Shown one piece after another: positions 1 to 11,400 of a stretch of 64,000 bases of DNA. The position numbers and the translations under genes are program-made. The stretch comes from Bacteroidales bacterium UBA5349 (lineage in GTDB: Bacteria > Bacteroidota > Bacteroidia > Bacteroidales > Tenuifilaceae). Position 1 is the first letter of the stretch. Every line of letters starts with the position of its first letter. The notes beneath the pieces are model-generated. The model worked only from the letters and a program-made list of their open reading frames with translations, was not told where the DNA came from and did no database searches. The stretch spans positions 137,432 to 201,431 of the forward strand of contig DHQB01000026.1 of assembly GCA_002410065.1 (NCBI GenBank), read 5' to 3'.

Positions 1-608
1 AGCGCCCCTTTTTCGTATATCTCTTTTGCGGTATTCCGATGGATTGATGGGTATATGGTATTAAGTCCATGTCCAAGAACAGCTACTGTTGGCAAATCGT
101 TTTTAAGAGCAGCCCTATGTGCACAAATATCAACCCCATAGGCCAAACCGCTCACAATAATTGGATTATGGCCTCGCTTAGCCAAACTGCTAATAATATC
201 CTCACAAATGGCTTTACCATAATCGGTAATACTACGAGTGCCCACTACGCTTATTACTTTTTGCTGATTGAAATCGATGCTTGTTTTAGCACTAACAAAC
301 AGCACAATAGGACCATCTTCGCATTGCTTTAGCCGTTGGGGGTAATCATTATCTAGGTAAAAAAATGCTTGGATATTATGCTTTACTATAAAATCGACCT
401 CGATTTTAGCGCGGTCAAGCACATTTTGGTTGACAATTTCATGGGCAATTACCGACCCAATTCCGGGTACTTTAGTAAGTGCATTTTTCGATTCCTTAAA
501 AACAGCCTCAACTCCACCACAGTAGGCAATTAGCCTTTTGGCGTTGATACTCCCAATTTTGGGAATCATATCAATACCAATTTGATATGGTAGGAGGTTT
601 AAATCCAT
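1..608 (-). CDS. dprA: DNA-processing protein DprA (partial, C-terminus off the left edge)
   Basis: DprA binds single-stranded DNA and loads RecA during natural transformation; in non-competent bacteria it helps recombination. The frame read from the ATG at 608 towards position 1 stays open (about 202 codons) and starts MDLNLLPYQIGIDMIPKIGS. An N-terminal helix-hairpin-helix-like part (PKIGSINAKRL, VPGIGSVIAHEI) is followed by the Rossmann-like DprA core with VVGTRSITDYG, IVSGLAYGVDICAHRAAL and AVLGHGLNTIYP, all diagnostic for the family. The rest of the core and any DML1 winged-helix tail lie outside the window. The gene follows the small membrane protein gene by 23 bases and is probably cotranscribed with proline dehydrogenase. 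Confidence 0.95.
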   Translation of the reverse strand, partial: MDLNLLPYQIGIDMIPKIGSINAKRLIAYCGGVEAVFKESKNALTKVPGIGSVIAHEIVNQNVLDRAKIEVDFIVKHNIQAFFYLDNDYPQRLKQCEDGPIVLFVSAKTSIDFNQQKVISVVGTRSITDYGKAICEDIISSLAKRGHNPIIVSGLAYGVDICAHRAALKNDLPTVAVLGHGLNTIYPSIHRNTAKEIYEKGA

Positions 609-631
609 TGGAATAGTTTAGGGCTAATGAT

Positions 632-1123
632 TTAGGTTAGTAAAGGGCCGTATTCTCTAAGCGATTTTTGTAGTTTGTTCAATTCGGCTTCAGTTAGTAA
701 GGATATACTAGCAGGGGGATACTTAACTGTTTTGCCTTGGTACTTGCGGTATAGGGTAATACTTTTTCGGATTCCCATTAAACCCGATTTCAAAGAATAA
801 CCTTCGAACTCCGATTTAGGTATTTCAACCGAGTTTTTAGAACTCTTGAACATATTTATTTGGTAAAAACGAAGTATTATTTTCCCTTCCTCGTCATTAT
901 AAAGAATAAAAGATGATGCTGCAACAATATGATAGATGTAGAAGATAAAAAAAATGGATACAAAAAATAATATACCAACAATTTTGGGAACGCCTATCCA
1001 ACTCTCGACATACCACCAAATGCTAGTGGTAAAATAAATGGCAATTAAAGTAACTACCACAACAGCCAATAATCGTTTCTGCATTTGTACCCTAATAACT
1101 GCGTAGGAGTTATCGAATTTCAT
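632..1123 (-). CDS. Small two-helix membrane protein, unknown function
   Basis: This 163-residue protein is not recognised. Two hydrophobic segments, around residues 18-37 (LAVVVVTLIAIYF) and 46-70, form a membrane hairpin. A C-terminal soluble part of about 90 residues has alternating strands (EEGKIILRFYQINMFKSSK, SITLYRKYQGKTVKYP) that resemble small PH-like domains following a TM hairpin in other bacterial proteins; that resemblance is an inference. It sits 12 bases after the proline dehydrogenase stop and 23 bases before dprA, so it is probably in one operon with them. The ATG has the context AAAACCTATG, also seen before the PorP/SprF gene and the giant adhesin gene. Confidence 0.7.
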   Translation of the reverse strand: MKFDNSYAVIRVQMQKRLLAVVVVTLIAIYFTTSIWWYVESWIGVPKIVGILFFVSIFFIFYIYHIVAASSFILYNDEEGKIILRFYQINMFKSSKNSVEIPKSEFEGYSLKSGLMGIRKSITLYRKYQGKTVKYPPASISLLTEAELNKLQKSLREYGPLLT

Positions 1124-1135
1124 AGGTTTTAGTTT

Positions 1136-2311
1136 TTAGTTTTTCCTAACTTTTTTCCGTCTTTTTAACTCTGCTTTAATCAGAGACAGCTCACGCCCAG
1201 TTTGTCCCTTAACCGATGTATTTTCTTCGGCTCTGCGGATAAGGTAAGGCATAACCTTCCGAACAGGGCCATACGGGATATACTTGGCTACGTTATAGCC
1301 CTTGTGAGCAAGCATAAACGAAATGTTATCGCTCATGCCAAGTAGCTGTGAGAAGGTAATTCTATTATCGTTGTTGGCTATCCCATTTTTCTCCATTAAC
1401 CCACAAAGCTTTTGAATACTCACTTCGTTGTGCGTTCCACAAAAAATTGAAACCGTATCCAAATGGTTAAAAGAATACTCTTGTGCATCATCAAAAGCCT
1501 TATCGGTTGCCTCCTTATTGGGATGAATAGGCGACGGATAGTCAATGCTTTGCGCACGGGCCCTCTCTTTCTCCATGTAAGCTCCGCGTACAAACTTAGC
1601 CCCGAGCTTATAGCCTTTAACTTTTGCCTCTGCTTGCATAGTTTTTAGATAATCAAGCCTATCTGTCCGATACATTTGGAAAGTATTGTAAACCAAAGCC
1701 TCAGATTTATTGAATTGCTCCATCATTTGCTGAACAACATCGTCAATGGCTTTTTGATACCAGGAATCTTCAGCATCCACAAGGATTGCCGTATTGGATT
1801 TTACCGACTCCTGGCATAAAGTTTTTACACGATTCTTAAAAAGGCTGAATTGTTGGATTTCTAACTCGGTTAACGATTCGCTGTTGCTTACTTTCTCGAG
1901 TATTGAAGTATTGATAAGCCCGGTTGGTTTGAATACTGTAAAAGCAATGTTGGGGTTTCCTTCAGCATTTTTTATCGATCTCAGTATCTCGTTATAGGCA
2001 GCCTCCTGTGACTTTTCAGTGTCAGCTCCTTCAACAGAATAATCGAGTACTGACTTAACGCTATATTGCGATAAAAGGGCTGCCATCTTATTGCTTTCAT
2101 TAAGGTCTTCGCCTCCAACAAAATGATTAAAAATAGTTGGTTTTATAATCCACGATATTGGAAATCGGATGGCAAGGGCTATGTTTAGCATTACGCTTCC
2201 CACTTTAACTAAACTAGGCCAACCAATGGTTTTGAAAAGAATCTTTGCTTTTTTAAGATCGCTGTTAGATCGCCAAGCAAAAGCAATTTGGGTGTCATTA
2301 AATTGAATCAT
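1136..2311 (-). CDS. Proline dehydrogenase (single-domain)
   Basis: FAD-dependent oxidation of proline to pyrroline-5-carboxylate, the first step of proline breakdown. The beta-alpha barrel carries the family signatures KFVRGAYMEKERARA, TFSQLLGMSDNISFML, AKYIPYGPVRKVMPYLIRR and the acidic substrate-site segment AILVDAEDS. No aldehyde dehydrogenase (P5CDH) domain is attached, so it is the monofunctional form usual in Bacteroidota. The frame is open up to an ATG at 2383, but I prefer the ATG at 2311 (MIQFNDTQIAFAWRS, as in relatives), because a promoter-like pair TTG-N20-CATCTTTG (2343-2373) lies inside the longer reading. It appears to be the first gene of an operon with the small membrane protein and dprA. 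Confidence 0.93.
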   Translation of the reverse strand: MIQFNDTQIAFAWRSNSDLKKAKILFKTIGWPSLVKVGSVMLNIALAIRFPISWIIKPTIFNHFVGGEDLNESNKMAALLSQYSVKSVLDYSVEGADTEKSQEAAYNEILRSIKNAEGNPNIAFTVFKPTGLINTSILEKVSNSESLTELEIQQFSLFKNRVKTLCQESVKSNTAILVDAEDSWYQKAIDDVVQQMMEQFNKSEALVYNTFQMYRTDRLDYLKTMQAEAKVKGYKLGAKFVRGAYMEKERARAQSIDYPSPIHPNKEATDKAFDDAQEYSFNHLDTVSIFCGTHNEVSIQKLCGLMEKNGIANNDNRITFSQLLGMSDNISFMLAHKGYNVAKYIPYGPVRKVMPYLIRRAEENTSVKGQTGRELSLIKAELKRRKKVRKN

Positions 2312-2342
2312 TGTACTGATTTTTGTTTTAAGAATACCTCTC

Positions 2343-2373
2343 CAAAGATGCAAAAACGCAAGGATAAAAGCAA
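2343..2373 (-). promoter_or_regulatory. Promoter of the proline dehydrogenase-dprA operon
   Basis: On the minus strand a TTG (2371-2373) stands 20 bases before CATCTTTG (2343-2350), one mismatch from the Bacteroidota -33 TTG / -7 TAnnTTTG consensus. A transcript starting near 2336 would give a leader of about 25 bases to the ATG at 2311, supporting that start over the one at 2383. Found by eye only. Confidence 0.45.
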
Positions 2374-2414
2374 GAGAGGGCATTATGAAACAACAAAACC
2401 AACGTGAATGTTTG

Positions 2415-2440
2415 CAAAAAAGGAGGATTGCTCCTCCTTT
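2415..2440 (-). terminator. Rho-independent terminator of aroA
   Basis: On the minus strand AAAGGAGGA-GCAA-TCCTCCTTT forms a 9-bp stem followed directly by a T run. It lies 24 bases after the aroA stop codon and separates it from the proline dehydrogenase promoter. Confidence 0.8.
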
Positions 2441-2463
2441 ACTTTTAAATGTGAATGTATTTT

Positions 2464-3699
2464 CTACTCAACATTGAAACCCACTTTCTTAAAATCTTCC
2501 CAGTATCCGGGGTACGACCGCGAAACCACCCTTGGATTATCGATAATTATTTTTAGACCTAACGCCGAGAGTGGTGCCAAGGACATAAGCATTCTATGAT
2601 CACTAAAGGAATTGAGCTCAATGGTTGAGTGTTCCTTGAATTTGGTTTTCCCATCGAAAATTATTGTCTCAAGGTCTCCACGTTTTTCAACCTTAAGTTT
2701 TGCCCCAAGTTTTAGCATTTGCGATTGTAAAACCATAATTCTGTCAACATCTTTTAGCCGTAGCGATTGAACGCCCTGAAAACGGAAAGGAATACCAAGC
2801 CCGACACATGTTACCACTAACGTTGGAATAAGGTCTGGGCTATTGGTAAAATCGTACTCAAAAGTTTTTATCTTTCTCTTAATAGACTTAAGTAGCACTC
2901 CATTATCAATGGGAGTTGACTTAATACCAATTGGTTCAAATATCTCCTTAATAATGGCGTCGCCCTGAACGCTTTCAAAGTCGAGTCCACTTATTCTTAA
3001 CTCTGCTTTTTTTGACAGAGCAGCTACTTGGTACCAATAACTCGCTGAAAGCCAATCGCCTTCAACAACAAATTCGGATCCATCGTGCAGCTCATACTCA
3101 ATAAGCATTTCACCCTTGTTCCATCCGCTGTTAACGCCCAGGTAATTTAATAGTCTTATGGTTTGGCTAATGTAAGGTGATTCTACTATCCAGTTTTTTA
3201 GGTCGATAACCTCGTCGCGAGATAGCGTTTGTGATATTAATAGTGAAGTACTAATAAACTGGCTGCAAATAGAAGCATCAACGCGTGAGATACGCCCATG
3301 AAGTGCTTTACCTATTATTTTTAATGGGGGAAAGCCTTCTCGCTCCAGGTATTTGATGTTATGCCCTTTCTTATTAAGGAAATCTATAACATCGGCAATG
3401 GGCCTTTTTTTCATCTCTTTAGAGCCAGTAACAATCCACTCGCCCCCAAAGTAGAGTATAAACGCTCCAAGAAACCTAATAGCCTTGGCGGGATCGCCTT
3501 CGTCAAGGGCAACCTTACCTTTTCTGAGCAACTTATCAATTATTTTATCTGCATCCTTTTCAGTTACAGCATCAATATTGAACTTAGCATTTTTGATAGC
3601 CTCTATAACCAAATTTCTGCTACTAATGCTTTTGGATGGAGACAAAGTAATATCTCCGGACAGCGAAGTGCCCTTTTTTGTAATGGTATATGTAAGCAT
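2464..3699 (-). CDS. aroA: 3-phosphoshikimate 1-carboxyvinyltransferase (EPSP synthase)
   Basis: Transfers enolpyruvyl from PEP to shikimate-3-phosphate in the aromatic amino acid (shikimate) pathway, in the cytoplasm. At 411 residues it is close to the family length. Visible signatures are the N-terminal substrate loop LSPSKSISSRNLVIEAI, the central ICSQFISTSLLIS, NSPDLIPTLVVTCVGLG, LRLKDVDRI, and the C-terminal SFSDHRMLMSLAPLSA with the catalytic DHRM. Bacteroidota AroA proteins are divergent from the E. coli type, and this one fits that branch. A TACATTTG box on the minus strand (3728-3735) could be its -7 element. It is a single gene closed by a strong terminator. Confidence 0.95.
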   Translation of the reverse strand: MLTYTITKKGTSLSGDITLSPSKSISSRNLVIEAIKNAKFNIDAVTEKDADKIIDKLLRKGKVALDEGDPAKAIRFLGAFILYFGGEWIVTGSKEMKKRPIADVIDFLNKKGHNIKYLEREGFPPLKIIGKALHGRISRVDASICSQFISTSLLISQTLSRDEVIDLKNWIVESPYISQTIRLLNYLGVNSGWNKGEMLIEYELHDGSEFVVEGDWLSASYWYQVAALSKKAELRISGLDFESVQGDAIIKEIFEPIGIKSTPIDNGVLLKSIKRKIKTFEYDFTNSPDLIPTLVVTCVGLGIPFRFQGVQSLRLKDVDRIMVLQSQMLKLGAKLKVEKRGDLETIIFDGKTKFKEHSTIELNSFSDHRMLMSLAPLSALGLKIIIDNPRVVSRSYPGYWEDFKKVGFNVE

Positions 3700-3848
3700 A
3701 GTAAATTATGTTTGTCCCAACAACTCCCAAATGTATTAAAATAATAAAACCATCAGGTAGTTTTTTACACTTTTCTTACTGCGCCTACACTTATGTTACT
3801 GTATATTTGAGGGTTATGCTTTGAGGGAATTCTTTTCTATTTTGAATT

Positions 3849-4469
3849 CTATCGAGAGGAGACAAGAAAACGCCCCTTTACCAACCATGATACACCAAAT
3901 GACCAAAGCGCAATAGTTTCGAGCCAAAAAATTAGGGCTAATGATTCTAATTGTTGTTTTGGGAGTAACAAAAGAAGAATCGCAATAGTAAGAAGGGAAA
4001 GTATCATAATTATGCCACAAACTATGTAAACTATATTGCGCTGCTTCTTCCCCTTTGTCCTTGCTTTTTGTTTATCGCTTTTAGTAAATAGGAAAAGAGA
4101 GAATACTATAAATACACAGAAAAGTAAAACGGCCGAAGCAAAATGCATTCCTCTTACTAAGCCTAAAGCATGATTACAAGGAAAGAGTGCAACTCCAAGA
4201 GAAAAGAAAAAACCTAGTGTACCCGTAATGTTGTCAATTGGCTCGTAACCTTTATACGAAAGCAGAAAAAAGCCTAAAACAAAAAGAACTCCCACAAGAA
4301 CATTTCTCATGGGAGTTGAATAGTAAGTACTTATTGAACTTTGAATAAGCAACGAATCTGAAAAAATAAAATCACCTACCATTAGGGTTATTGGCAATAA
4401 AATACCAATTGCACCAATAATTCTACGTAGGGTAAGAAATGATATTATTTGTAAATTATTATCGCTCAT
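3849..4469 (-). CDS. Polytopic membrane protein, DUF998-like, unknown function
   Basis: This 206-residue integral membrane protein has about six hydrophobic segments: residues ~15-35, ~54-72, ~80-98, ~108-128, ~148-170 and ~180-198. A short basic loop (KSDKQKARTKGKKQR, ~130-145) probably faces the cytoplasm. The overall pattern and the motif SISTYYSTPMRNVLVG resemble DUF998-type membrane proteins; I cannot assign a function. It starts 15 bases after the PorP/SprF stop and is probably read through from the adhesin operon. A shorter reading frame at 3814-4020 on the same strand is only an overlap in another frame. Confidence 0.75.
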   Translation of the reverse strand: MSDNNLQIISFLTLRRIIGAIGILLPITLMVGDFIFSDSLLIQSSISTYYSTPMRNVLVGVLFVLGFFLLSYKGYEPIDNITGTLGFFFSLGVALFPCNHALGLVRGMHFASAVLLFCVFIVFSLFLFTKSDKQKARTKGKKQRNIVYIVCGIIMILSLLTIAILLLLLPKQQLESLALIFWLETIALWSFGVSWLVKGRFLVSSR

Positions 4470-4484
4470 ATGCAGATATAAAAA

Positions 4485-5408
4485 CTAGAACTTCCAACCC
4501 TGAATCGTATTCCAAAGACCATAGAACGTATAGGTTAACATAAACTCATGGGTACCGCTATTTACACTCGACAACTTATTTAAGGTAAAATCAAATGCAT
4601 AACCAAAGGTAAAATCATTGGTAATTTTTGCATTAACAAATAAGCCCGATGCATCGCCAATTCGATAGTGGGCTCCAAAATAAAAGCGTTTTATGTATAT
4701 AAATTGCACTGTAACATCAGCTGAAATTGGAGAGCCTCCCATTACACCCATTAGAGCAGAAGGCAAAAATCCCCAATCGTTGTTTATGGAAAAATTGTAA
4801 CCGCCCATTAGATAAAATTGTGGGTTATAGGGCTCTTTGCTCTCCCGATACTCTTTATTTAACCTTGGTTCAATAAGCCTAGGTGCTGAGAAACCTGCAT
4901 AATACTTTTCGGCATAAAGATAAAAACCAACGCCTAAATTTGGGCTTATCCTTTTTTCATTAGTTTGAAAATTGGGATCTGCGGGATCATTAACCTGCAA
5001 TCCTCCAACTGCAGCATTATAACTACTAATTCCAGCCTTTAGTCCCATTGATAACCTAACACCAGGAAAAACTGTAATACGATATGCATAAGAACCCGTA
5101 ATGTGAGTGTTCCTTAATGGACCAGCCTTATCTGTCATTATATTAAAACCCAACCCCATATTCTGCTTTATGTAAGGAGTATGTGCTCCAAAACTGTAAG
5201 ATGTGGGTGCACCATCAATACCAATCCATTGATGTCGAGTTAAAAGACTTAGATTGAGACCATCAATAGTACCAGCAATAGCAGGATTAAATGCTATGGG
5301 ATTTTGAAGATAATTAGTAAAAATCGGATCCTGCTGTGCTTTAATGCCAGATGGAGCCAGCATAACTACTACAATGGTCAGGAAATTTATTAATCGTAAA
5401 CTTTTCAT
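4485..5408 (-). CDS. Type IX secretion PorP/SprF family outer-membrane protein
   Basis: Outer-membrane beta-barrel of the PorP/SprF family. In Flavobacterium SprF is needed for secretion or surface attachment of the SprB adhesin, whose C-terminal domain is of the same type as that on the gene next door. Residues 1-24 are a signal peptide (ending GIKAQQ). The family start QQDPIFTNYLQNPIAFNPA and the following GLNLSLLTRHQWIGIDGAP are diagnostic. Alternating strands run to the C-terminus, which ends in an aromatic residue (IQGWKF). It lies 31 bases after the giant adhesin gene, the usual order for type B T9SS cargo and its partner, so I infer that it serves that adhesin. Confidence 0.93.
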   Translation of the reverse strand: MKSLRLINFLTIVVVMLAPSGIKAQQDPIFTNYLQNPIAFNPAIAGTIDGLNLSLLTRHQWIGIDGAPTSYSFGAHTPYIKQNMGLGFNIMTDKAGPLRNTHITGSYAYRITVFPGVRLSMGLKAGISSYNAAVGGLQVNDPADPNFQTNEKRISPNLGVGFYLYAEKYYAGFSAPRLIEPRLNKEYRESKEPYNPQFYLMGGYNFSINNDWGFLPSALMGVMGGSPISADVTVQFIYIKRFYFGAHYRIGDASGLFVNAKITNDFTFGYAFDFTLNKLSSVNSGTHEFMLTYTFYGLWNTIQGWKF

Positions 5409-5439
5409 AGGTTAAAATTTCTCGTGATTTCTAAATCAT

Positions 5440-8400
5440 TTACCTCTTTAGGAATACGTTCCCAGTGAACTTTTCTTTTGTATCTACAATCTCAATGATG
5501 TAGTAATATGTCCCATTTGGCAAGGTGCTTCCAATTGACATTGAAGCGTTTGCCTTTCCGTCCCAATTGTTCTTGTAATTATTGTTTTGATAAACAACAT
5601 TTCCCCATCTATTATAGACACTAATCGTAACCTTGTTGTAAACCTCAATACCAATAATTTCAAACTTGTCGTTTATTCCATCACCATCGGGTGAGAATCC
5701 TTCCGGAATTCGGAACTTCTCTATTTTAACATCAATGTTTACCTTAGCCTCACTACAATATCCATATTGGCTGCAAACCTTATACTCAAAAGCATCTTCT
5801 CCAAAATAGTTAAGATCTGGTGTGTATGTTACTGTATTATCAGTATTAATGGCTGCCATACCGTGTAAAGGTGCATACATAATGGTTAACTCAGGTATAA
5901 TTGACTCAATACCCTTATCGTTTGCCAGCACATCCACAATTACAGATTCGTTTCGCATAACCTCTGCTTTGTCATTAACGGCAATTAGTTTGCTGTTAAC
6001 ATAAACGGTGACCAATGCTTCATCAAAATCGCCATCAAAATCAAATACCCTATATTTAAATGTGGCCTCTCCAACAAATCCAGCAGCTGGAGTAAATCTT
6101 ACCTGATTGTTTTCCAGAACCTCAGCGCTGCCATTAACAACATCAGTTTGGCTTGCGTAAACAATTATTGGGGAGTCATCAAGACCACTGTCATTGGCAA
6201 GTACATCAATCTCAACAGGAATATCAGTATGGGTATATGCCACATCTTCAAGGGCTACTGGCACAACGTTTTCTCCATCTTTAACCGTAATTGAAACAAG
6301 TGCAGTATCGTAATCGCCGTCGGCATCGGTAACTTTGTAAATAAACGATGCAAATCCAATATAGTCGATGGCAGGAGTAAACGTTACCGTATTATCAGTA
6401 TTTGCTACTGCCATACCAAATGCAGGGTTACACTCTACGCTAATGGTTACTGTAATTGGCTCATCGTTTAGGTTGAGGTCATTTTCAAGAACATCGACTA
6501 CAATAGGAGTATTAAAACTTGTTCCCCTACTGTCATCATTGGCAATGGGAACAAAATTCTCACCAGCCTTAACTGTTACCTCAACCATTGCGTCATCCTG
6601 ATCACCGTTGGCATCGGTAACTAGATAGGTAAAGGTTGCCACTCCAATAAAATTGGTTGCTGGGGTGAAATTAACGGTGTTATTGCTGTTCACAACAGCA
6701 CTTCCCTCGGCTACATCTGGTGCCGAAAGTATTGTAACTACAATTGGCTCATCTTCAAGTCCTGTGTCGTTGGCAAGTACATCAATGGTTACCTCAGTAT
6801 TAAAACCTGTAGTCGCCCAATCATCGTTTGCTATTGGCTTTGGATTAATCTCATCAAAAACACCAACTGATACCGTTGCAATATCAAAATCGCCATCCAC
6901 ATCGGAAACTAGGTAGCTGAAGGTTATTTCGCCTGTAAAAAAGTTACTTGGCGTATAAATAATTGTTTGGTTGCCTGTTACCTCAACACTGCCGAAAGCA
7001 GGGTTTTGGTGTATAATAAGCGAGCCAAACCCATCATCCAGACCAGTATCGTTGGCAAGCGCATCTATCTCTACAGGGATGTTTACCAGTGTTATAGCTC
7101 TATCGTCGTTCGCATTAGGGATGAAGTTCTCACCATCCTTCACGGTTACCGTTACGGTAGCCCAATCGGAATCGCCATCGGCATCGGTTACAGTATACTC
7201 GAAGATGGCTATCCCTATATAATTGGTACCAGGTGTAAACGTTACGGTATTATCACCGTTCACAGCTGCAGTGCCCTGCTCAACGCTTGGCTGCTGGCGT
7301 ATGGTTACCACAATGGGTACATCCTCTAGCCCTGAATCGTTATATAGCACATCGATTATCCTTGGTGTGTCTAATCCGGTGGCTAGGCTAACATCATTGG
7401 CAACAGGTATTGAGTTGGGTTTCTCCACAACCGTTACGGTTACGGTTGCAATGTCGAAATCGCCATCCACATCGGATACTAGGTAACGGAAGGTTACTTC
7501 ACCGATAAAGAAGTTGTTTGGCGTGTAAATAATTGTTTGGCGATCGGTTACCTCTACACTGCCCAAATCGGGGTTTTGGTATATGCTAAGGGAGCCAAAA
7601 CCATCGCCTAACCCAGTATCATTGGCTAGTACATCAATCTCTATGGGAGTGTTTATCTGCGTGGTGGCCACATCGTCATTCGCCATGGGGGCAAAGTTCT
7701 CACCATCCTTCACCGCTACCGTTACGGTAGCCCAATCGGAATCGCCATCGGCATCGGTTACCGTGTACTCAAAGGTATATATACCAATGTAGTCGGCGGC
7801 AGGGGTAAACGTTACGGAATTGTCACCGTTCACAGCTACAGTACCCTGTTCAACGCTAGGCTGCTGGCGTATGGTTACCACAATGGGTACATCCTCTAGC
7901 CCTGTATCGTTGTATAGCACATCGATTATCCTTGGTGTGTTTAATCCGGTGGCTAGGCTCACATCATTGGCAACAGGTATTGAGTTTGGTTTCTCTAGTA
8001 CTGTTACCGTTACCGTAGCCATATCATAATCTCCCTCAATATCTGAAACTACATACTCAAAGGTAATAGTACCAGTGAACATGTACGAAGGTGAATAGGT
8101 AATCGTATTGCTGCTATTTACAACCACTTCACCAAACTCCGGTTTTGTGTGGATTATGAGTCCGCCAAATCCATCCTCAAAACCATAATCGTTTGAAAGA
8201 ACATCGATTGTTACAGCTGTATTGACGAATGTATTTGCATTATCATCAACTGCAACAGGGATATGATTAGATCCAATTGGCTTAACAAGAATAGTAACAA
8301 GGGCAGTATTGGAGCAATCGTTATCAACATCGCACACCTGATAGCTGAAAGTTTCGGTACCAAGATAACCGCTGTTTGGTGTATAGGTAACTGTGAAATC

Positions 8401-11400
8401 AGGATTAATCTGTACCGTCCCGTTTGCAGGGCTCGATGCTATATAAACGTTATCAACACCATCTTCAAGTCCATAGTCGTTAAATAATACATCCACGGTA
8501 ATTGGTGTATTCATCTCGGTTGCACGGGAATCGGGAACTGCAACGGGGATTGCATTGGGACGCTCTATCACTTCAACATAAACTGTTGCAATGTCGAAAT
8601 CGCCATCAATATCCTCAATAAAATACTCAAAACTATCCGCACCAATAAAGTTAGTGTTTGGCGAATAGGTAATAGTATGGTTTACGTTAATGCTAACGAT
8701 ACCATTTGAAGGTTGACTATATATTGACATCGAACCAAAGCCATCCTCAAGCCCACTATCGTTTGACAAAACACTAATCGCCTTAGGCGTGTTCTGAATA
8801 ACGGTTACGTTATCATCATTGGCTATAGGTTTGTGATTCTCTTCCCTAACGTTAATGGTAACCAAAGCCTCATCAAAATCTCCATCGAAATCAGTTGCAC
8901 GATAAGTGAAGGTTGCCACACCAACATAATTAGTACTTGGAGTAAATATCACGGCATTGGCTGGAGTAACCTCAAGGGTGCCCGACGGGGATGCTATGCC
9001 AATAAGAGAAACTGTGATTGGGATATCGTAAAGATTCTCATCGTTAAATAGCACATCCACCTCAACAGGCGTGCTAATTGATGTTCCGCGAAAATCGGCA
9101 TGGGCAATTGGTACTGCATTAACCCTAGTAACTGTTACGGTAACTTGAGCCTGAGCACAGTTGCCCAGTGAATTGCATACGGAATAGGTAAAGGTAAAAT
9201 CGCCATGATAATTCCTGTTTGGAATGTAGGTAATGGAATTATCGGGATTAACTATTGCTGTACCTTGAACTGCTTGGCTGGCAATAGAGACTATTGCTGG
9301 GGCATAATCGAGACCAAGGTCGTTGTTAAGCACACTAATAGTAACTGCATTCTCCTGATCGGTTATTCCTGTATCATTCTGTGGGCGAGGGGTTAAATCA
9401 TCTTTATTGGTAACAGAAACACTTTGAATGATAACATCTTTGTAATCTAAATCAGTGGTAGATGGTTTGTCGATGGTAAGAGTAATCTCATAAGTCTGGT
9501 CACCATCAGCAACTAAATCGTCAACTCCTGTAACTGTAACCGTTTTTGTTACGCCCCAGTTGCCTGCTGTAAATGTTAGCGTTGATGGAGAGACCGATCC
9601 CTCATTTACGTTGCTCGACGCAACATTAATTGCCACATCACCAGTTGGTATGGTATTTAGCTTAACCGTAAATGTTGCTGTTTGCCCTGCCTCAGAGGTT
9701 ATCAATCCGCTGATTGGGAATACCGAAACCCCTGCGCTGTCATCGTCTTCGTTAATAGCTTCGATGCTTGGAATCACCATGTCATTGTAGCTCAAATCGG
9801 TGCTAACAGCATTGGCAAAAACAATGTAGTAAATCTGGTTGCCGTCTATCACAGCATCATCCTGCCCGGTTACAATAACTTCAATGGGAATGTTCCAGTT
9901 TGCTGCTGTAAAGGTAACCGATGGTGTTGAAACTTTCCCTTCAGTCTCATTTGATGATGATATTCCAATTACAACATTAGCTGTAGGTTGGCTGCTCAGA
10001 GCAATGGTAAAAGTTGCTTGCCCTCCCTCCTCGGTAGTATTGCCTGAGATTGGGGATACTATTACACCAGCATTATCATCCTCAATAAACTGAACAGTAA
10101 CATCTGCAGGATTATAGTTACCATAATTTGAATCACCAGAAACAATTCTATCCGTTACAATCATTATCTCTTCGTTGCCTTCATCAATCTGATTGTTGAC
10201 GGGTATTACATTTACCTCCTTTGGTGTTTGCCAATCGGTTGAACTAGCTGTAGTAAAGATTATTGATGAAGCTGAAACTGAAAGTCTGCTCGCATTACTA
10301 GAATGAATGGGAATTGTGACATCATGCGTTGGACGACTATTAAGAACAATAGTAAACGATTTGCTAGCGCCATCCTCATTCACCGTTAGAGAAGAGGGTG
10401 AAACTACTACACCAAAAGTATCGTTGTCAATGTTAGTAAGCGACACATCGCGTGGATTAATCGTATTATAATCATTATCGGTGGTCTGGGGTATTTCAGT
10501 AATTATATCGTATGATTTATCCCCATCATCGTAACTGTCGTCAACTCCAGTAACCGTAACGGTTACAGGACTGTTCCACTGCTCAGGCGTAAATGTAACA
10601 AAGGCCTCGTTTACAACAGTATTTACGCTACCCCTCGATACACCCGAAATAATTCCCTCGGCAACATTACTTGATGACATCCTAATGCTAATGTTTGCCT
10701 TTGGGCGAGAGCGAAGTACAATCGTAAATTGAGCTGTTCCACCTGCTTCGGTTGTTGATAGGCCAGCGTAAGGCGATACGATAATACCAGCAACATCGTT
10801 GTCGTTATTCACAGCGCTTACTATTACATTGCTTAATGCAGCATATTGTCCGTCGGCTGAGGTAGAACTGCTAAGAATAACCTGATAGGGAACAGATCCA
10901 TCAACCATATCATCGTCTTGACCAGTTACGGTAACTGTTTTTGGTGTACTCCAGTTTGCAGTTGTAAAACTTAGGCTAGTGGGCGACACTTTCCCTTCAG
11001 TTTCGTCAGAAGATGTAATACCTAAAGTAACGTTGGCTATTGGTTGCGACTGAAGTCTTACCGTAAAGGTAGTGGATACATCCGGTTCCGAAGTTACAAT
11101 ACTAGAGGTTGAAATGGTAAGCCCAACAATATCATCATCCTCATTAATTACATTTACATTAGCAATAGCAATACTATTGTACCCATTGTCGGAACTTGAA
11201 GCCGAAAGACCTATGGTGTATGCCTGATTGCCGTCGGCCACATTATCGTTAATACCACGAACTGTTACCGTTTGGGCTATCCCCCAGTTTGTGCTATTAA
11301 AAATAATTGTTTTATTATCACTAACAACTCCTTCGGAGGTATCGTTGGAAGTGCTAGTAATGCTTACCGGACTTTGGGGTTCACTATTAAGTATAACCGT

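Noticed and set aside
3814..4020. 68-codon minus-strand frame
   Set aside because: Overlaps the 206-residue membrane protein in another frame and has no family resemblance.
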